Notes: generated from the sequence alone by a model not told the origin. A DNA stretch of 35,796 bases from an uncultured Hungatella sp. (GCA_910588505.1 CAJUPQ010000034.1:1-35796); one strand, 5' to 3'; positions 1 to 8,747 are shown, numbered from the stretch's first letter. Made by a program: numbers and translations.

Positions 1-1165
1 CAAATGTCAGCCCTATATCGGAATAATCCAGCAAAATTCCAAACAATATCATAGCACAGGGTATCGTGGCGGTTGAAAGTGTCTTTCTGAACGCCATAAC
101 CCGCCCCATATATTTTTGCTCTATATTACAGGCATATATGATATTGGTAGAAATCTGGATGACAGCTAACACAAGACCGAAAAGGAATGCCATCATAACA
201 AATATCCCATGAAAGGCCACCACGTTAATGCTTCCAATGGCAAAAAGCATATAACATACAAACATACTGGAAAATATGGCTGAAACCACGGAAAATCCTT
301 TTATTATGTTTTTCCCCTTATCTTTAATCTCCATCTTTGTCAGCCGTGCCGCCATCAGAATACTCCCCGCAGACATGGCAATTTCGATAGTCGCAAGATA
401 TACTGCCGGCAATCCCAGTGTGGTATTATACAAATACGGCAGGGTTGTTGAAAAAATTCCGCTCATAAAAAAATTGATGATAACGGCACAGGACAAAATT
501 TGTAACAGCACTTTTTGATTCTGAAGGTAACCAAAGCCTTCCTTTAAATCCTGTATGTAACGGGTCTTCTCTCCTTCCGCCCCATTGAAGCCAATATTTT
601 CATTTACGACAATGAAATACTCAAACACCGCCGATGTCCCTATCAGACATCCGTTTATCACAAGTATCCATTGATATGGAAACAGGGAAAACAGGGCCGC
701 CGCAAACAGCGTCGCAAAAATATTGGCAAAATTGCCAACTATGGAAAATAAAGAATATGCTTTCGTTAATTTTTCCTGCTCCACAATCATCAGCATCAAC
801 GCTGCAGAGGCAGGTTCAAATAATGCATTCATGATTGTATTAACCGTCGCATTCATGTACAGCCCGACCATAATGATATGACTTATACTGGTTGAAAAAA
901 GCAAACCCGCCAGCAAAAAATCGGTGAGAGCAAAGATACCGTCCGTGATATACATAATCTTCACCTTTTCCCGCCTCTCAATAAAAACCCCAGCCAACGG
1001 CTGGACTGCCAATCCTAAAACCGTCGAATATCCCATAAAGACTGACATGGCAAGGGCGCTTCCGGTTATATCAAGAATAAACAGCCCGGTGCAAAAATTA
1101 TATAATACCCCGGCCATGGTTGATGCAATATTTCCTGCCAGATTAAGCTTGAAATTTCTGTTCAT
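1..1165 (-). CDS. MFS exporter, MefA-like (partial, runs off window)
   Basis: An open frame starts at an ATG (1163-1165, minus) and runs without a stop to the window edge, giving 388 residues of N-terminal and middle sequence. The protein is almost entirely hydrophobic helices separated by short charged loops. A loop reading FIERREKVK sits after the second helix, as in the MFS motif A region. The overall pattern resembles the MefA/MFS_3 drug-efflux group, which exports macrolides or other small molecules by proton antiport at the inner membrane; the substrate is not predictable here. The ribosome site AGGGGGC lies five bases before the ATG. The gene follows the truncated binding-protein gene on the same strand but is separated from it by a terminator, so it is probably its own unit. 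The MFS assignment is firm; the efflux role is inferred. Confidence 0.82.
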   Translation of the reverse strand, partial: MNRNFKLNLAGNIASTMAGVLYNFCTGLFILDITGSALAMSVFMGYSTVLGLAVQPLAGVFIERREKVKIMYITDGIFALTDFLLAGLLFSTSISHIIMVGLYMNATVNTIMNALFEPASAALMLMIVEQEKLTKAYSLFSIVGNFANIFATLFAAALFSLFPYQWILVINGCLIGTSAVFEYFIVVNENIGFNGAEGEKTRYIQDLKEGFGYLQNQKVLLQILSCAVIINFFMSGIFSTTLPYLYNTTLGLPAVYLATIEIAMSAGSILMAARLTKMEIKDKGKNIIKGFSVVSAIFSSMFVCYMLFAIGSINVVAFHGIFVMMAFLFGLVLAVIQISTNIIYACNIEQKYMGRVMAFRKTLSTATIPCAMILFGILLDYSDIGLTF

Positions 1166-1213
1166 GATGCCCCCTTATTTACTCAATACTCTATAGTAAT
1201 TATATCAAAACAT

Positions 1214-1252
1214 ACAAAAAAAGGAACAGGAACCTGCAAATTCCTGTTCCTT
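1214..1252 (-). terminator. Rho-independent terminator of the binding-protein stub
   Basis: A 12-bp perfect stem (1221-1232 with 1241-1252) closes an 8-base loop. On the minus strand it is followed directly by seven T residues (1220-1214). It ends the unit carrying the truncated solute-binding protein and insulates the MFS gene downstream. Confidence 0.85.
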
Positions 1253-1275
1253 AACATTTCTGTAATTTTATAAGT

Positions 1276-1575
1276 TTATCCTGGCTCCCAAAGATAATAG
1301 AAAAATTTCCTGCCCTGTGCTCCCGCCTCCAGAAGAGTCCGGTACTGATCCCACGGAACCACCTGAACCTCCACACTGACACCGCTTATGGCCGTAAAAT
1401 CATCCATGATCTCCGTTAACCCCGGAAGCTGGTTATTATCCCAGATGGCAACGGTAAGAGAATTTCCGGAATCCTTACCTTTGCCTCCCGCCCCATTTGC
1501 GCCTCCCCCGCAGGCCGCCAGTGAAAGAGTCATTGTCCCTGCCAACACCGCTGATAACCATCTTTTTCGATTCAT
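1276..1575 (-). pseudogene. Truncated ABC sugar-binding lipoprotein (N-terminal stub)
   Basis: The 99-residue frame begins with a lipoprotein signal peptide (basic MNRKR, hydrophobic core, lipobox LSLAAC near residues 17-22). It continues as a typical extracellular carbohydrate-binding protein: a Gly/Ser linker, then LTVAIWDNNQLPGLTEI and VQVVPWDQYRTLLEAGAQG. Full members of this family (SBP family 1) have roughly 400-450 residues. Here similarity stops after LLEAGAQG, and an unrelated ending, KFFYYLWEPG, leads to a stop and a terminator. This looks like a deletion that joined the 5' end of the gene to the 3' end of another. A good ribosome site (GGAGGAATGAAAG) precedes the ATG, so the stub may still be made, but it cannot bind sugar. 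No permease genes are adjacent. It is divergent from the PTS gene at 1881. Confidence 0.8.
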
Positions 1576-1880
1576 CTTTCATTCCTCCACTTTTATGTAT
1601 TTCCGGAGTCTGCATCCTTTCGCATCCCCTTCATGTGCCAGCATTATATCATGAGGAATGTCAGAAAAAACATAATTTTATGTGTTCTCCATATAGACTA
1701 TCCTGCTTTTTACACAACCATCCCTCTCATCATCGAAATTACTCCTACCCACCAAAAAGGTTAAAAAACCGACATTCCCCCAACCCTTTTTGGAAAGAAA
1801 AACACAGCCCTTACCCTTATACTATTAATCAAGATGCAGCCGCGTCCTCAACTCAAAAAAACAAAAGGAGGGTTTCAAAC
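1576..1880. promoter_or_regulatory. Divergent intergenic region, binding-protein stub / PTS locus
   Basis: About 300 bases separate two divergent starts, so promoters for both genes should lie here. I found no pair of good -35/-10 boxes with correct spacing on the plus strand; a TATACT at 1818-1823 is the best -10 candidate. No convincing catabolite-response element was seen. A strong ribosome site (AGGAGGG, 8-base spacing) precedes the ATG at 1881. Confidence 0.35.
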
Positions 1881-3172
1881 ATGAACTTTTTTAACAAACT
1901 GCAGGGATTTCTGGAAAAATTTATAGGCCCCCTGGCTGAGCGCCTCAACCGCAGCGATATCATCGGCGGCCTGTCCTCAGGCATGATGCAGACACTGCCC
2001 ATTACGCTGGGGATATCCGTCTTCGCCATTCTGGTCAACTTCCCCATCCGGCCATGGCAGACATTTCTGATCAATACCGGACTGTACGCCGTGATCCAGG
2101 AAATGGTCTCCGCCACCATGAGCATGCTTGCCATTTACATTGTCATCTGCGTTGCCTCCTGCTACGCAAAAGCCAAACACCAGTCCAGCCTTACCGCATC
2201 CGTTCTCTCCATGGGCGCGTTTCTCTGCCTGATGCCTCAGAGCGTGGAGGGAAAAGACGGGATCATCAGCGCCCTTCTCACAAGCTATCTTGGAAGCAGC
2301 GGAATCTTTGTGGCAATGCTGACAGCCCTCTTCATCACCTCCCTCTACTGCTGGCTGATGAAAAAAATATCTCCCTGAAAATGCCGGACTCCGTGCCTCC
2401 CATGGTCTCTGACTCCCTGTCTCCGGTGTTTGTATCCATGATTGTCTTTGGCTGTGTGCTGGCAGTAAAATACGCCGTGTCACTGACCAGCTTCGGAAAT
2501 GTATTTGAGCTTTTAAACGCAACCATCGCCAAACCCGTGATGCTCTTTGGAACATCCCCGCTGGCCCTTATCATCCTTTACACCTTTACAAATATCCTGT
2601 GGTTTTTCGGTGTACATCCAAGCCCCATTGTCAACATGTACACGCCTGTTCTCATCGCGTGTGTCACTGCCAATGTGGAAGCCTTTATGGCGGGAACCCC
2701 TTCCACGGATCTGCCCCATCTGGTGTTCCAGGTCGTGTTCCTGTGCATGAATATCGGCGGAAACGGAAACAGCATCGGGCTGGCCATTGATATGATCATG
2801 GCAAAATCAGAGCGCTTCAAATCCATGTTCAAACTGGCCTTTGTCCCCTGCCTGTTTAACATCAATGAGCCTATGGTATTCGGCGTTCCCATTATGCTGA
2901 ATCCCGTATTCTTCATTCCCATGGTGCTGACCACGCCCATCACCGGCGGCCTGGCCTGGCTCATGTGCAGCCTTGGGCTGGGAAGCGGTTTCAATCCCAC
3001 AGTCTCAGCCCCCTGGATCATGCCAAATGTCATCTCCGGCCTTCTGGAAGGCGGGATTCTCCTGGCTCTTCTGGTAGCGGTATGCGTCCTTGCCAATGTG
3101 ATCCTCTATCTTCCGTTCTTTAAAATCGCGGACAATATGGCCCTAAAGGACGAAGCACAGTCAACCAAATGA
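1881..3172 (+). pseudogene. celB: PTS cellobiose/beta-glucoside EIIC permease, one-base frameshift
   Basis: This is the membrane EIIC subunit of a lactose/cellobiose-family phosphotransferase system, which imports a beta-glucoside while phosphorylating it. The first part (1881-2378, from MNFFNKLQGFLEKF) and the second part (to 3172) are consecutive pieces of one roughly 430-residue protein, the usual length. The conserved EIIC region FNINEPMVFGVPIMLNP is in the second part. The frame breaks at a run of seven A (2361-2367); eight A would join LMKK directly to NISLKMPDS. The lesion is therefore either a one-base deletion, a sequencing error, or a site rescued by slippage. No EIIA or EIIB gene is adjacent, so those must come from elsewhere. 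It lies 36 bases upstream of the GH1 gene, probably in one operon. Family certain; functional state uncertain. Confidence 0.85.
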
Positions 3173-3208
3173 CACTCATAAAATATTCACAATAAGGAAC
3201 GTATTCAC

Positions 3209-4695
3209 ATGAAAACAACCAGAAAATTCCCGAAACATTTCCTGTGGGGAGGAGCCACGGCAGCCAACCAGTTCGAAGGCGCCTATCTGGAGGCGGGAAA
3301 AGGATTAAGCTGCAGCGATGTGCTGAAGGCGGGGGAAAGCGGCACGCTGCGCAGTCTCACCTACCGGCGTGCCGACAAAACCGCCGGGGAGGCGGGCATA
3401 TTTTCCATGGAACAGTTTCCAAAAGGGGCTGTCCCCGATGTGATCGAAGGCTGCTACTATCCCAACCACACCGGCTCCGACTTCTATCACCATTATAAAG
3501 AGGACATTGCCCTGATGGCGGAGATGGGCTTTCGCTGCTACCGCATGTCCATTGCCTGGTCCCGCGTCTATCCAAACGGGGATGACCAAGAGCCCAATGA
3601 AGCCGGCCTGGCCTTCTACGACTCTGTGTTCGACGAACTTGATAAATACGGCATTGAACCTGTGGTTACGCTGTCCCACTACGAATCCCCCTGAATCTGA
3701 CAAAAAAGTTGGATTCCTGGGCAGACAGACGAAACATCGACTGCTTTATGAGATACTGCAAAACCGTATTTGAGCGGTACAAAGGCAGAGTCAGATACTG
3801 GATTACCTTTAATGAAATAAACTCCATTGTCCACGGAGGATGGCTGGAGGCTGGAGTCATAAGCTGTGAAAAGCCCATCCTGGAGCAGGCCGCGTACCAT
3901 CAGTTTCTGGCCGGCGCCATGGCCGTAAAACTGGCCAGAGACATAGACCCCCTGGCAAAAGTTGGCTGCATGATCGCCTACACGCCGGCCTATCCCTACA
4001 GCTGCAAACCCTACGACACCCTTGGCTGCCTGGAATACATGAACGAATCCTTTTTCTTCTTCTCCGATGTGATGGCGCGGGGATACTATCCCGGCCGAAA
4101 GTTAAAAGCGCTGGAAAGGAACGGAATTACCCTTCGGACAGAGGAAGGGGACCGTGAGATTCTAAGGCAGGGAACCGTGGATTATATCGCCATCAGCTAC
4201 TACATGTCCTCCGTGTACAGCTCCTCCGGTGAGGGCATGGAAACAACCCGGGGCAATATGCTCATCGGATACAAAAACCCCTATCTGCCGGCCTCACAGT
4301 GGGGATGGCAGATAGATCCCACAGGCCTGAGAGTTGCCCTGAACCAGCTGTATGACCGATATCAGAAGCCGATTTTCATTGTGGAAAACGGCCTGGGGAG
4401 TGTCGATCAGGTGGAAGCTGACGGGACTATAGAGGACGATTACCGGATTTCCTATCTAAAGGCTCATATTGAACAGATGTATGAGGCCATTGCCACCGAC
4501 GGCGTGGAGGTCATGGGATACACGCCCTGGGGCTGTATTGACCTGGTCAGCGCCTCCACCGGTCAGATGTCCAAACGGTACGGCTTTGTCTACGTAGACA
4601 GAGACGACGACGGCCACGGCGATTTCGCCAGAAAGAAAAAGAAAAGTTTCCACTGGTACCGCCAGGTTATCGCCTCAGACGGAGAGCAGCTATAA
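3209..4695 (+). pseudogene. GH1 6-phospho-beta-glucosidase, one-base frameshift
   Basis: This glycoside hydrolase family 1 enzyme would cleave the phosphorylated beta-glucoside delivered by the upstream PTS, in the cytosol. The N-terminal FLWGGATAANQFEGA signature is present. The general acid/base Glu lies in TFNEINS and the nucleophile Glu in IFIVENGLG, both in the second half. The frame breaks at a run of five C (3687-3691); six C would give HYESP followed by LNLTKKLDSW, restoring a roughly 495-residue protein, the normal length. The second half alone (from 3709) lacks the first strands of the barrel and should not fold. The start ATG follows an AAGGAA ribosome site. Permease and hydrolase both have single-base losses, so the pathway is either dead or the sequence has errors. 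Confidence 0.87.
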
Positions 4696-4703
4696 CTTAT
4701 GTA

Positions 4704-4854
4704 GTTACAGTTCACGGAGCGGGGAAAACAGGATGAAAACAGGCGTCAAGCTTGCTTGTAAGACTGTTTTCATCCTGTTTTCCCCATCGGGCGAACGCCC
4801 GATGCTTCTTGTTCGGCGGAGCCGGACAAGAAGATGCCCCCCGTGAACAGTAAC
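4704..4854. repeat. Cloverleaf-like structured element (outer stem, three hairpins)
   Basis: A 14-bp outer stem (4704-4717 with 4841-4854, one mismatch) encloses three consecutive hairpins. Hairpin 1 is a perfect 22-bp stem (4721-4742 with 4764-4785). Hairpin 2 is ATCGGGCG-AA-CGCCCGAT (4786-4803). Hairpin 3 is a 13-bp stem with one G-T pair around a GGA loop (4805-4833). It starts eight bases after the GH1 stop codon. It could be a small non-autonomous mobile element (MITE-like), a terminator or RNA-stability element for the operon, or both. No open frame of note is inside it and no second copy is in the window. Confidence 0.75.
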
Positions 4855-5011
4855 CTTATGTAAAAACAATATAAACTCCCCCCTTTCCCCACTTGTACCA
4901 CACCCCAAAAGCAGGTATAATCAGAAGTGCGCTGATGCGCACCCAGGTCTGCAGCCTATCGGCTGGAGACAAACTATAATAAATGTACTTTTGGAGAAAC
5001 GGGGGATTATT

Positions 5012-5872
5012 TTGAAGGACCGATACGCAAATAATGACTTAAAAGAATACAGAAAAGAGAGCAAAAACCGCTCCTTTGTCATGTGTGAGTATGAGGCGGC
5101 CGCGGACTGTGACATCCCTCCCCACTGGCATACCAGCGTGGAGATAATCTATGTCCTTCACGGTGAGCTTTCCGTCACAGCCGCAGAAACCTGGACGCTC
5201 CAGGGAGGGGAACTGCTGTTTCTCAACTCCGCCCAGATTCACTCCCTAAATTACACCAGGCAAACCAGAACCGTCTCCCTTCAGGTCAGTCCTGTATGGC
5301 TGTACAGCGTGATACCGGAATTTTTAACCGCGGACATCCATCTGACGCCCCAGATCCTGCGGGGATTAAGTGACCTCCAGCCCTGCGAAGAGCTTGCCCG
5401 CTCCATCCTTCTATTGAAAGATGTGTTCTACTCAGACGAACCATTTGCCGATATCGGGGTAAATGGCTACGTCTTTTTAATCCTGTACCATCTGATTACC
5501 CACTTTCGGGCAGGGGAAAAGAAAAACCCAAAAGAACCCTACCAGTATCAGCAGAATATCCGCCGTCTCCTGCGATACATAAATGAACATTACCAGGAAG
5601 ACATCAGCCTCCAGAGTCTGGCTGACTCCCTCTATGTATCTCCCCAGTACATATCCAAACTCTTCCGGCAGAATTTTTCCATGACATACAAGCAGTACCT
5701 TATGAAAGTCCGGCTGGAACACGCGGTTTATGAGATGACCCATACAAAGGACAGCCTTTTGGATATATCCATCAAATGCGGCTTTAGCAGCCAGCACGCG
5801 TTTATAGAGCTGTTTAAGAAAAAATACGGTATGACGCCGGGAGAATTTCGGAAACTGAGGAGTGAACCCTGA
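5012..5872 (+). CDS. AraC-family regulator with N-terminal cupin domain
   Basis: The N-terminal half is a cupin sensor domain (PPHWHTSVEIIYVLHGELSV, then GGELLFLNSAQIHSL). The C-terminal ~100 residues are an AraC double helix-turn-helix: LQSLADSLYVSPQYISKLFR for the first motif and ISIKCGFSSQHAFIELFKKK followed by GMTPGEFRKL for the second. Such proteins usually sense a sugar or its phosphate and activate adjacent catabolic genes, so the PTS/GH1 locus just upstream is the likely target (inference). The start is not certain. A TTG at 5012 has GGGGGA five bases ahead and is preferred; an in-frame TTG at 4991 would add seven residues. The gene is complete although both presumed target genes carry frameshifts. 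Confidence 0.88.
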   Translation: MKDRYANNDLKEYRKESKNRSFVMCEYEAAADCDIPPHWHTSVEIIYVLHGELSVTAAETWTLQGGELLFLNSAQIHSLNYTRQTRTVSLQVSPVWLYSVIPEFLTADIHLTPQILRGLSDLQPCEELARSILLLKDVFYSDEPFADIGVNGYVFLILYHLITHFRAGEKKNPKEPYQYQQNIRRLLRYINEHYQEDISLQSLADSLYVSPQYISKLFRQNFSMTYKQYLMKVRLEHAVYEMTHTKDSLLDISIKCGFSSQHAFIELFKKKYGMTPGEFRKLRSEP

Positions 5873-5987
5873 AATTTACGTTTCCCCCTACCGAGCCGCT
5901 CATCCAACCTTACCATGTTATTAAATTCCATAAAATCCCTCACATACTTTCATCCCGCCATTCCCATACTAACATCGAGGTGATAAA

Positions 5988-6164
5988 ATGACAATCTACA
6001 ATGAAGACAAGGACGATTATCTGAACAACCCGGCAGCCTCCGCCATGGAGTGTACCGGGCTGATTCCCGCCCTCCCTGAAACCGAAGCAGAACTGGAAGC
6101 CTACGAAGAGATCTTCCCCTATCTGACTCCCGCCGCGTCCAAGGACCCGGAAACCTTTAAGTAA
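5988..6164 (+). CDS. Small acidic protein, 58 aa, unknown function
   Basis: A short frame beginning MTIYNEDKDDYLNNPAAS has a well-placed ribosome site (GAGGTG, five-base spacing) and is closed by a strong terminator 27 bases after its stop. The protein is acidic and soluble, with one Cys in AMECTGLIPALP and a Tyr/Glu-rich second half (EAELEAYEEIFPYLTP). There is no signal peptide or membrane helix. The ribosome site, wobble-position GC preference matching its neighbours, and the terminator argue that it is translated. I do not recognise a named domain; it looks like a lineage-restricted small protein. Confidence 0.7.
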   Translation: MTIYNEDKDDYLNNPAASAMECTGLIPALPETEAELEAYEEIFPYLTPAASKDPETFK

Positions 6165-6191
6165 CCCCAAAACCCCCCTTCCCACTCTCCC

Positions 6192-6228
6192 AAAAGGGCT
6201 GTGTCTCCCACGGAAACACAGCCCTTTT
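6192..6228. terminator. Bidirectional terminator between small protein and azlD
   Basis: A 13-bp perfect stem (6192-6204 with 6216-6228) with A-run and T-run flanks lies between two convergent genes. It can terminate the 58-aa gene on the plus strand and the azlCD operon on the minus strand. Confidence 0.85.
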
Positions 6229-6242
6229 GCCAAATCTCATCC

Positions 6243-6587
6243 CTACACAAACACCCTCTGCACCAACGCCATATACACCACGGTCCCCGCGCCGATGCTT
6301 AACAAAGAATTGCCCTTCCACCAGTGAAGCCCCACGATCACAGACACCGCGATCATCTCCGGAAGCCCGTGAAAAGTCCCTGCCACCTGCACATCCTTCA
6401 GACAGTACACCACCAAAAGCCCAATGGTGGCATAGGGCAGCGTCTTCCCCAGATACTCCACATATCTGGGAATCTCCCTGCCTGCCGGAAACAAAAGAAA
6501 CGGCAGAAACCGGGTGATCATCGTCGCAAAGGCAAGGGCGGCCACGATCCACACACCGCCGTTTATATGCATTGCCGCATTATCCAT
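6243..6587 (-). CDS. azlD: AzlD-family branched-chain amino-acid exporter subunit
   Basis: The 114-residue product has three to four hydrophobic helices and the AzlD signature in TRFLPFLLFP near the N-terminus, followed by YLGKTLPYATIGLLVVYCL. AzlD is the small partner of AzlC; the pair exports branched-chain amino acids or analogues such as azaleucine across the membrane. The ATG at 6587 is chosen because it overlaps the azlC stop codon in an ATGGATAA arrangement and follows GGTGGAGGAAA. A longer frame from 6611 would place the ribosome site inside the coding sequence. Length is normal for the family. Confidence 0.9.
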   Translation of the reverse strand: MDNAAMHINGGVWIVAALAFATMITRFLPFLLFPAGREIPRYVEYLGKTLPYATIGLLVVYCLKDVQVAGTFHGLPEMIAVSVIVGLHWWKGNSLLSIGAGTVVYMALVQRVFV

Positions 6588-7332
6588 TTTCCTCCACCTC
6601 CCTATGTTCACCCTTCTTTAAACCGCCGTTTTTCCAGTACCACAAACTTAACCCCGCCAGAATCAGCGCCATGGCAGGAATGAGAAATCCCTGACTGCCA
6701 AACATCATCACACAGGCCACAGAACTGACCACGCCCACCATAGCCGGTCTGTGATCCCTATGACTCTTCCACTGATCCGTAAAGATCACCACAAACAGAG
6801 CGGTCAGCGCAAAATCCAGTCCCTTGGTGTTAAACGTGATAACGCTTCCCACCAGACTCCCCAGAACACTTCCCAAAACCCAATAAAACTGGTCCAAAAC
6901 CGACACCCACAGATACACCCACTCCCTGTCAATGGCTCTCGGCGTCTTTTCATTGCACAAAACCGAGAACGTCTCATCCGTAAGGGCAAAGATCAGGTAC
7001 GGCTTAAACCGTTTCAGATCCCGATACTTTCCCAGCATGGAGATTCCATAAAAGAGATGGCGGGCATTGATCATCAGCCCCATAAAAAACGCGTAGATCG
7101 GATGAACCGCAGCCGTCAAAAGCGTCACCCCCATATACTGGAGGCTTCCCGCGTACACAAACAAACTCATGGCCAGGGCCCAGAACACTCCATATCCGTT
7201 GACCCTCATCAGGATCCCGTACGCCATCCCCAGAAACACATACCCCACCATCACAGGGATCGTCTTTGGAAATGCGTAACCCAGTGCCAAAGCCGCCTTC
7301 TTTTTCATAATCTCCATTTCCTCTTCTTGCAT
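6580..7332 (-). CDS. azlC: AzlC-family branched-chain amino-acid exporter, large subunit
   Basis: The 250-residue membrane protein carries the AzlC family pattern: PKTIPVMVGYVFLGMAYGIL early, FVYAGSLQYMGVTLL, and INARHLFYGISMLGKY, then ALTDETFSVLC. It forms the main channel of the AzlCD exporter. The stop overlaps the azlD start by eight bases, implying translational coupling. The start is ambiguous: the ATG at 7332 has GGAAGG close ahead, while an in-frame ATG before KKKAALALGY (about eight residues later) also has a purine-rich site. It is divergent from the radical SAM gene, with the shared promoter region between 7333 and 7409. No Lrp/AsnC-type regulator is adjacent. Confidence 0.9.
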   Translation of the reverse strand: MQEEEMEIMKKKAALALGYAFPKTIPVMVGYVFLGMAYGILMRVNGYGVFWALAMSLFVYAGSLQYMGVTLLTAAVHPIYAFFMGLMINARHLFYGISMLGKYRDLKRFKPYLIFALTDETFSVLCNEKTPRAIDREWVYLWVSVLDQFYWVLGSVLGSLVGSVITFNTKGLDFALTALFVVIFTDQWKSHRDHRPAMVGVVSSVACVMMFGSQGFLIPAMALILAGLSLWYWKNGGLKKGEHREVEENG

Positions 7333-7409
7333 TTTTCCTTCCCGCGTTTATAATAGTATCAGTATTTTAGTCCTTTCCCCACCATTTGTCAATGAAAGCG
7401 AGGGTAAAA

Positions 7410-8357
7410 ATGAACAAATCAGCCAGTACCGCCCCATTTCCCTATGATTACAAAAACTGCCGGCTCTGCCCCCGCCAATGCCGCGCCGACCGAACACAAC
7501 TTTCCGGCCAAAAGCAGGAGGGATTCTGCCAAAGCAGAACACAAGCCAAGATCGCCAGGGCGGCGCTTCACCACTGGGAGGAGCCCTGCATCAGCGGAAT
7601 CCATGGCAGCGGAACCGTCTTTTTCAGCGGATGCACCCTGGGGTGCTGTTTCTGCCAGAACCACGTCATCAGCCACCAGCGTTTTGGCAAAGAGGTTACG
7701 GTCCGGCAGCTGTCCGCCATCTTTCTCCGCCTTCAGGCCCAAAACGCCCACAACATCAACCTGGTCACCCCGACCCACTACCTGCCGTCCGTCACCGCGG
7801 CCCTTGATCTGGCCAGACCTGAACTTGCCATTCCCGTGGTCTGCAACTGCGGCGGCTATGAAAGACCAGAAGTCATAAAAGCCCTGGCCCCCTATGTGGA
7901 TATCTGGCTTCCCGACCTGAAATACCACAGCCCTGTTCTGTCTGCCCGCTATTCCAAGGCAAAAGACTATTTCGCCTTTGCCTCCCAGGCCATCACACAG
8001 ATGATCGCCCAGACCGGACCTCCGGTTGCAGACGAAAACGGCATCCTCCGATCTGGCGTTGTGATCCGCCACATGGTCCTTCCCGGCCAGAAAGAAGACT
8101 CCTTAAAACTCCTTGAATGGATAAAAGATACCCTCCCCCAGGGCCATTACCGCCTAAGTCTTCTCAGCCAGTACACCCCCTGCCACCTGGCAAAGAACAC
8201 CTGCGATTACCCGGAACTAAACCGCAGAGTCACAACCTATGAATATGAAAAAGTAGTGGATCATGCCATTGAACTTGGCTTGACAGACGGATACATGCAG
8301 AAAAAAACCAGCGCCAAAGAAGAATACACCCCTCCGTTTGATCTGGAAGGCGTCTGA
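7410..8357 (+). CDS. Radical SAM protein, PflX/PflA-related
   Basis: The 315-residue protein has the radical SAM cluster motif C75-TLG-C79-CF-C82 in FFSGCTLGCCFCQN. A Cys-rich N-terminus (C17, C20, C24, C40) is typical of the PflX group (COG1313), an uncharacterised cousin of pyruvate formate-lyase activating enzyme. The glycine-rich SAM region follows as VVCNCGGYE, then DIWLPDLKYH. Such proteins use an Fe4S4 cluster and S-adenosylmethionine to make a radical; the substrate is unknown. The ATG at 7410 is chosen because GAGGG lies six to seven bases ahead; the in-frame TTG at 7386 and ATG at 7392 lack a site. No glycyl-radical enzyme or peptide precursor is adjacent, so the target is probably encoded elsewhere. 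Confidence 0.85.
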   Translation: MNKSASTAPFPYDYKNCRLCPRQCRADRTQLSGQKQEGFCQSRTQAKIARAALHHWEEPCISGIHGSGTVFFSGCTLGCCFCQNHVISHQRFGKEVTVRQLSAIFLRLQAQNAHNINLVTPTHYLPSVTAALDLARPELAIPVVCNCGGYERPEVIKALAPYVDIWLPDLKYHSPVLSARYSKAKDYFAFASQAITQMIAQTGPPVADENGILRSGVVIRHMVLPGQKEDSLKLLEWIKDTLPQGHYRLSLLSQYTPCHLAKNTCDYPELNRRVTTYEYEKVVDHAIELGLTDGYMQKKTSAKEEYTPPFDLEGV

Positions 8358-8388
8358 CTAAAACAAGAAACAAACACAAAAAACAAAC

Positions 8389-8428
8389 AGAAGCAAGTAT
8401 CGTTCTCTCTTTGCCGATACTTGCTTCT
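8389..8428 (-). terminator. Terminator of an orphan minus-strand transcript
   Basis: A perfect 14-bp stem (8389-8402 with 8415-8428) is followed on the minus strand by a T-rich tract (GTTTGTTTTTTG). It is oriented to end transcription from the consensus promoter at 8894-8922. It may also stop plus-strand read-through from the radical SAM gene, though the T-run is poorer on that side. Confidence 0.8.
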
Positions 8429-8594
8429 CATACTATCTCATCCATTGGACTATACCTCTCTTGTCTTGGATTTCTCAAGAATCAATCCGTCTCTTTTGAC
8501 CTTGCTCCTGAGATTTCTATATTTAATTGTGTACCTTTCCTATACCCTGCTTCCCTTTCCGCGAATATCCCTCTTCCTTCTCGCTACTCCTACG

Positions 8595-8747
8595 TTATCC
8601 TCCGGAAAATCCCTGTCGCACCGGCAATACTTTCTCGTCATACTGCCAAACAACGTTTCCTCTTAACATCTCAGAATCGGAATCCACAGCCTTTATGTAC
8701 CGGGCCTGCTCATGTACTGGTATAGTGTAAGGGGGTCCTGGTCTCAT
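8595..8747 (-). CDS. Possible 50-aa protein inside the orphan transcript
   Basis: The frame begins MRPGPPYTIPVHEQARYIKA and ends LPVRQGFSGG. It is preceded by GGGAG with about seven-base spacing, and an in-frame TAG directly before the ATG fixes the 5' limit. The product is hydrophilic, with no signal peptide or membrane helix. After its TAA the same frame stays open for 23 more codons, so the stop could be a recent nonsense change of a roughly 74-residue protein. No family is recognised. Comparative data would be needed to decide whether it is coding. Confidence 0.35.
   Translation of the reverse strand: MRPGPPYTIPVHEQARYIKAVDSDSEMLRGNVVWQYDEKVLPVRQGFSGG

Noticed and set aside
2361..2367. 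Programmed -1 frameshifting in the PTS gene
   Set aside because: The A-run is not in the phase of a classic X-XXY-YYZ slippery heptamer, and no clear stimulatory hairpin follows. A deletion or sequence error is simpler, although loose slippage cannot be excluded.
8411..8725. Plus-strand frame of 104 codons in the gene desert
   Set aside because: No ribosome site, biased composition, and opposite to a well-defined promoter and terminator pair.
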